Source of the DNA: an uncultured bacterium
GTDB lineage: Bacteria > Chloroflexota > Anaerolineae > JACIWP01
Length of the DNA stretch: 15,480 bases
Assembly: GCA_903872005.1 (NCBI GenBank)
Contig: CAIQJD010000175.1
Span: 1 to 15,480 of the forward strand
Reading direction: 5' to 3'
Part shown: in pieces, positions 12,837 to 15,480 of the stretch
Layout: the number at the start of each line of letters is the position of its first letter
Position numbering within the stretch: the stretch's first letter is position 1
Notes under the pieces: generated by a model
Database searches by the model: none
What the model saw: the letters and a program-made list of their open reading frames with translations, nothing else
Told to the model about the DNA's origin: nothing
Made by a program: the position numbers and the translations under genes

Positions 12837-13982
12837 CGGTTTCACAAGTACGCCGGGCTGCGCCTCGATGCCGCGCTCCTCGCGGTGTGGGTCGAAGGCC
12901 ATGATCTGCGTCAGCCGGCCGGCCCCGCGCCGCACCCGCAAGATGTAGTTGTACAGATGCGTCGCGCCCAGGCGCTCATAGAGCGACTTCCATTGGGCTA
13001 ATTCGACCGGCACATTGCGCTTGAGCTTCTCCAACGAGAAGGCGCGCAGGATCAGCGCGCCCCGGGTGGACAATGCTGAGGTCGCCATGAGCTGCGCGTC
13101 GAGCTGCTCTCGCTCGGCCAGCTCGGTCGCCAGCCGGCGCACGAAAGGCCCCTCGCGGTCGCCCGGCCCTTCGGCGTAGATGATGGCCTGCCCGGCCGGC
13201 CCCAGGCGCGCCGGCAACCCTTCCAGCAGCGGCCGCAATACGGTCAGGCCGTCCTCGCCGCCGGCCCCGCACAGGGCGAAGGGGATGCCGTTGGGTACGG
13301 GGATGAAGGGCGGGTTGGAGACGATCAGGTCATACGGGCCGGCCGGCGCGGCGTCGTACAGGCTTCCCTCATACACCTGCACGCGGTCGGCGACGCCATT
13401 CAGCAGGGCATTGAAGCGCGCCAGATGGGCGGCCTGCGCGTTCAACTCCACCGCGGCGACCTCCTGGGCCGTGGCGGCGGCCAGGATGGCCTGGATGCCG
13501 CTGCCGGCGCACAGGTCCAGCGCCCGGCCGGCCGGCTCGGTCCGGTCGAGGAGCTGCATCGCCAGGGTGAGGGAATCGCCGCCGATGTAGACCGTGGCGT
13601 CCGGGTCGCGGCTGCCGGGATAGTAGGGGTTGAGGGTGACGACGAAGTAGCGCCCGAAGTACGAGACGATGCTCCAATTGGCGGCGCGCAGGCGTCCGTT
13701 GGCGGCCGGCTCCAACAGGCCCAGCTCCACCAGGTCGGCCATCGTCGCGTCGCCCCAGGCCCGCTCAAGGCGCTCCTGGCGCGCCGTCTGGCCCAGGAGC
13801 AGGACCTCGTAGCTGACGCGTTGCCGATCGGGGAGGCCGGCGATGAGCGCCTGAAACTGGTCGAGGGCGGGGAAGGGCCAGACGAAGTAACTGCCGCGCA
13901 GCGCGCGCTGCACGGCATCGTAGCGCAAGTCATCGAGCAGGGCGCGCAGGCCGGCGATGCGCCGGCAATCCAACGTGAGCAT
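12831..13982 (-). CDS. Class I SAM-dependent methyltransferase with NPPF motif (HemK/PrmC-type fold, 383 aa)
   Basis: The start is the ATG at 13982, which shares one base with the stop of the ABC ATPase gene (TGATG), a sign of translational coupling. A longer frame upstream only antisenses nothing new and reads through the ATPase gene in another frame. The N-terminal 130 residues form a helical, possibly winged-helix region (MADLVELGLLEP near 81-92). They are followed by the SAM domain: motif I DLCAGSGIQAILAA (156-169), acidic Glu179 after motif II, and SNPPFIPVP (222-230), the amide- or amine-methylation signature of the PrmC, RsmC and N6-adenine groups. A C-terminal extension (about 315-383) has 'KLKRNVPVELAQWKSLYERL' and a small beta-rich end. 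The closest matches I recall are uncharacterised two-domain methyltransferases. The substrate could be protein, rRNA or peptide; the transporter neighbour does not decide it. Confidence 0.8.
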   Translation of the reverse strand: MLTLDCRRIAGLRALLDDLRYDAVQRALRGSYFVWPFPALDQFQALIAGLPDRQRVSYEVLLLGQTARQERLERAWGDATMADLVELGLLEPAANGRLRAANWSIVSYFGRYFVVTLNPYYPGSRDPDATVYIGGDSLTLAMQLLDRTEPAGRALDLCAGSGIQAILAAATAQEVAAVELNAQAAHLARFNALLNGVADRVQVYEGSLYDAAPAGPYDLIVSNPPFIPVPNGIPFALCGAGGEDGLTVLRPLLEGLPARLGPAGQAIIYAEGPGDREGPFVRRLATELAEREQLDAQLMATSALSTRGALILRAFSLEKLKRNVPVELAQWKSLYERLGATHLYNYILRVRRGAGRLTQIMAFDPHREERGIEAQPGVLVKPK

Positions 13983-15025
13983 CAAGCCATCTTCTCGGCG
14001 AAGTGACAGGCCGAGGCGTGACCGGGCGCGATGACGCGTAACGCCGGCGCTTCCGTGTCGCACTGTTTGGCTTCGATGTCGCTCAGGCGCGCCCGCAAGG
14101 GGCAGCGCGGGTGGAAGTGGCATCCGCTGGGGGCGCGCAGCGGGCTGGGCACTTCACCTTGCAGGAAGGAGAAGCGCGAGCCGCGCCGGCCGATGTCGCC
14201 GTGCGATGGAATGGAGCGTAACAGCGCCGAGGCGTAGGGGTGCAGTGGGGCGCGATAGATCGCCGCCGAATCGCCGGTCTCCACCACGCGGCCCAGGTAC
14301 ATCACCGCCAGTTGGTCGCACATGTACTTGATGACCCGCAAGTCATGGGAGATGATGACGTAGGTCAGCCGGAGCTGATTTTGCAAGTCGGTCAACAGGC
14401 GCAAGATTTGGGCCTGGATGGAGACATCCAGAGCCGAGACCGGCTCGTCGCAAATCAGCAGGCGCGGTTCCAGAGCCAGGGCGCGTGCGACGCAAATGCG
14501 TTGACGTTGGCCGCCGCTGAACATGTGCGGATAGCGTTTCAGGTCCTTTTGATCCAGTCCCACCAGGGCCAGGAGCTGGCTGGCGCGCTCGGCGCGCTGC
14601 GCCGGCGTCCCGATATTGTGGATCGCCAGCGGCTCGGTCAGGATGGTGCCGACCGACATCCGCACCGGCAGCGAAGAGTAGGGGTCCTGGAAGATGAACT
14701 GCACTTGCCGGCGATAGTCCTTCAGCGCCTCGCCCTGCAACGTATAGATGTCCGTCCCCTGATAGTAGACATTGCCTCGCGTGGGCGGCTCCAGCATGAC
14801 GACGGCCTTGGCCAGGGTGCTTTTGCCACAGCCGCTTTCGCCGACGACCCCCAGGGTCGTTCCCTGGGTCACGCGCAGCGAGACGCCGTCCAGGGCGCGC
14901 AGTTGTTGCTTGGTGGTCCCAAAGAAGCCGCTGGAGACGGTGTATTCTTTGTACACATCGCGTACTTCCAGCAGCGCGTCGGTCGTCTGGCCCGGGGCGG
15001 GCGGATTCGCGAGTACCTCTGCCAT
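13982..15025 (-). CDS. Oligopeptide/dipeptide ABC transporter ATP-binding protein (DppF/OppF-like, 347 aa)
   Basis: This is the second ATPase of a peptide or nickel-type (PepT family) ABC importer, acting on the cytoplasmic face with the other ATPase encoded just upstream. Visible motifs are Walker A GESGCGKST, Q-loop FIFQDPYSSL, signature FSGGQRQRICVARAL, Walker B LLICDEPVSALD, and H-loop IISHDL. The C-terminal oligo/HPY extension has PLHPYASALL and the cysteine-bearing GCHFHPRCPLR, typical of OppF/DppF. The start at ATG 15025 has GAGG about 10 nt upstream. A GTG at 15034 is also in frame, but the GAGG would be only 1 nt away and it would overlap the previous stop. The gene begins 5 nt after the other ATPase gene. 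Permease and binding-protein genes are not in this window and probably lie to the right. Confidence 0.92.
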   Translation of the reverse strand: MAEVLANPPAPGQTTDALLEVRDVYKEYTVSSGFFGTTKQQLRALDGVSLRVTQGTTLGVVGESGCGKSTLAKAVVMLEPPTRGNVYYQGTDIYTLQGEALKDYRRQVQFIFQDPYSSLPVRMSVGTILTEPLAIHNIGTPAQRAERASQLLALVGLDQKDLKRYPHMFSGGQRQRICVARALALEPRLLICDEPVSALDVSIQAQILRLLTDLQNQLRLTYVIISHDLRVIKYMCDQLAVMYLGRVVETGDSAAIYRAPLHPYASALLRSIPSHGDIGRRGSRFSFLQGEVPSPLRAPSGCHFHPRCPLRARLSDIEAKQCDTEAPALRVIAPGHASACHFAEKMA

Positions 15026-15030
15026 GATGG

Positions 15031-15480
15031 TCACGCCTCACGCTTCACGATGGGATGGTAACAGGCCAACAGATGATCTGGCGCGAAAGAGATCAGCGCC
15101 GGCATCTTCTCGTCGCAGGCTGCGCTGCGTTGACGACAGCGCGGCGAGAAGGGGCATCCCGGCGGGAGCCGCGTCAGATCAGGCAGCACGCCTTCGATGG
15201 GCTGCAGGGGCCGGCTGCGGTCGCTGCTCAAGTTGGGCGCTGAACGCAACAGGCCGACGGTGTAGGGGTGCGCCGGCTCGGTAAAAACCTTCTCTGTGGG
15301 GGCCATTTCCAGCGCCTTGCCGGCGTACATGATGACCACCCTGTCGCTCAGGTTGGCGATGACGCCCAGGTCGTGGCTGACGAAGATCAGCGCGAACTGG
15401 AATTGCGTCTTCAGGTCTTGCAACAGATCGAGGATTTGCGCCTGAATCGAGACGTCCAGGGCCGTGGTCGGCTCGTCGGC
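15031..15480 (-). CDS. Oligopeptide/dipeptide ABC transporter ATP-binding protein (DppD/OppD-like), 5' part missing
   Basis: The frame is open to the right window edge, so only the last 149 codons are seen. The visible part starts in the Walker B/D-loop segment, ADEPTTALDVSIQAQILDLL, and continues with the H-loop FVSHDLGVIANLSDRV, the MYAGKALEMAPTEKVF stretch, and the oligo/HPY C-terminal region with EPAHPYTVGLLRSAP and PPGCPFSPRCRQRS. These identify the DppD/OppD-type ATPase of a peptide importer. An apparent start at 15423 (TTG) is internal to the conserved domain and should not be used. It precedes the DppF-like gene by 5 nt in the same operon. Confidence 0.92.
   Translation of the reverse strand, partial: ADEPTTALDVSIQAQILDLLQDLKTQFQFALIFVSHDLGVIANLSDRVVIMYAGKALEMAPTEKVFTEPAHPYTVGLLRSAPNLSSDRSRPLQPIEGVLPDLTRLPPGCPFSPRCRQRSAACDEKMPALISFAPDHLLACYHPIVKREA

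Overview
The window is about 65% GC and looks like chromosomal DNA from a member of the Chloroflexota (Anaerolineae, Caldilineae or Ardenticatenia-like). That placement is an inference. It rests on the Pro/Thr-rich 'TPTPT' linkers in a secreted protein, the complex I, UvsE, BrnTA and DUF4173-type gene mix, purine/pyrimidine-rich intergenic hairpins, and a very high density of the hexamer GCCGGC. No rRNA, convincing tRNA, CRISPR array, transposase or phage gene is visible.

Layout, left to right. (1) Positions 1-1280 hold the 3' part of nuoN (complex I), closed by a textbook terminator. (2) Positions 1338-1839, minus strand, hold a BrnT-type toxin followed by its antitoxin. The pair has its own promoter and a base composition unlike its neighbours. 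(3) Positions 1941-5435, plus strand, form a tight three-gene operon behind a strong sigma70-type promoter: a membrane-anchored alkaline-phosphatase-superfamily enzyme, an RmlD-like dTDP-4-dehydrorhamnose reductase and a family 2 glycosyltransferase. Together they suggest synthesis or decoration of an envelope glycan. A long C/T-G/A hairpin separates this operon from the next, convergent gene. (4) Positions 5553-6986, minus strand, hold an MttB-superfamily (trimethylamine or betaine-type) methyltransferase. Its C-terminus appears to be frameshifted. (5) Divergent back-to-back promoters at 7042-7119 drive the mttB-like gene leftward. Rightward they drive a fold-type IV PLP aminotransferase followed by a large secreted protein made of two related beta-sandwich-like modules, PT-rich linkers and a C-terminal DNRLRE-like domain. 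(6) Positions 10240-11829, plus strand, hold a polytopic membrane protein of the DUF4153/DUF4173 type with a good promoter and several TGACRGC repeats upstream. (7) Positions 15480 back to 11840, minus strand, hold two oligopeptide/dipeptide ABC transporter ATPases (dppD/oppD-like, cut by the window edge, and dppF/oppF-like), then a translationally coupled class I methyltransferase with an NPPF motif, a perfect 19-bp hairpin, and a UvsE-type UV-damage endonuclease.

Most genes fall into recognisable families, and I see no clear evidence of a wholly new multi-gene system. The best leads are the mttB-like C-terminal frameshift, the envelope-glycan operon headed by an unusual membrane phosphatase-fold enzyme, the transporter-coupled orphan methyltransferase, the tandem-module secreted protein, the recurring CCCGCAGG-core hairpins, and the compositionally foreign toxin-antitoxin pair.
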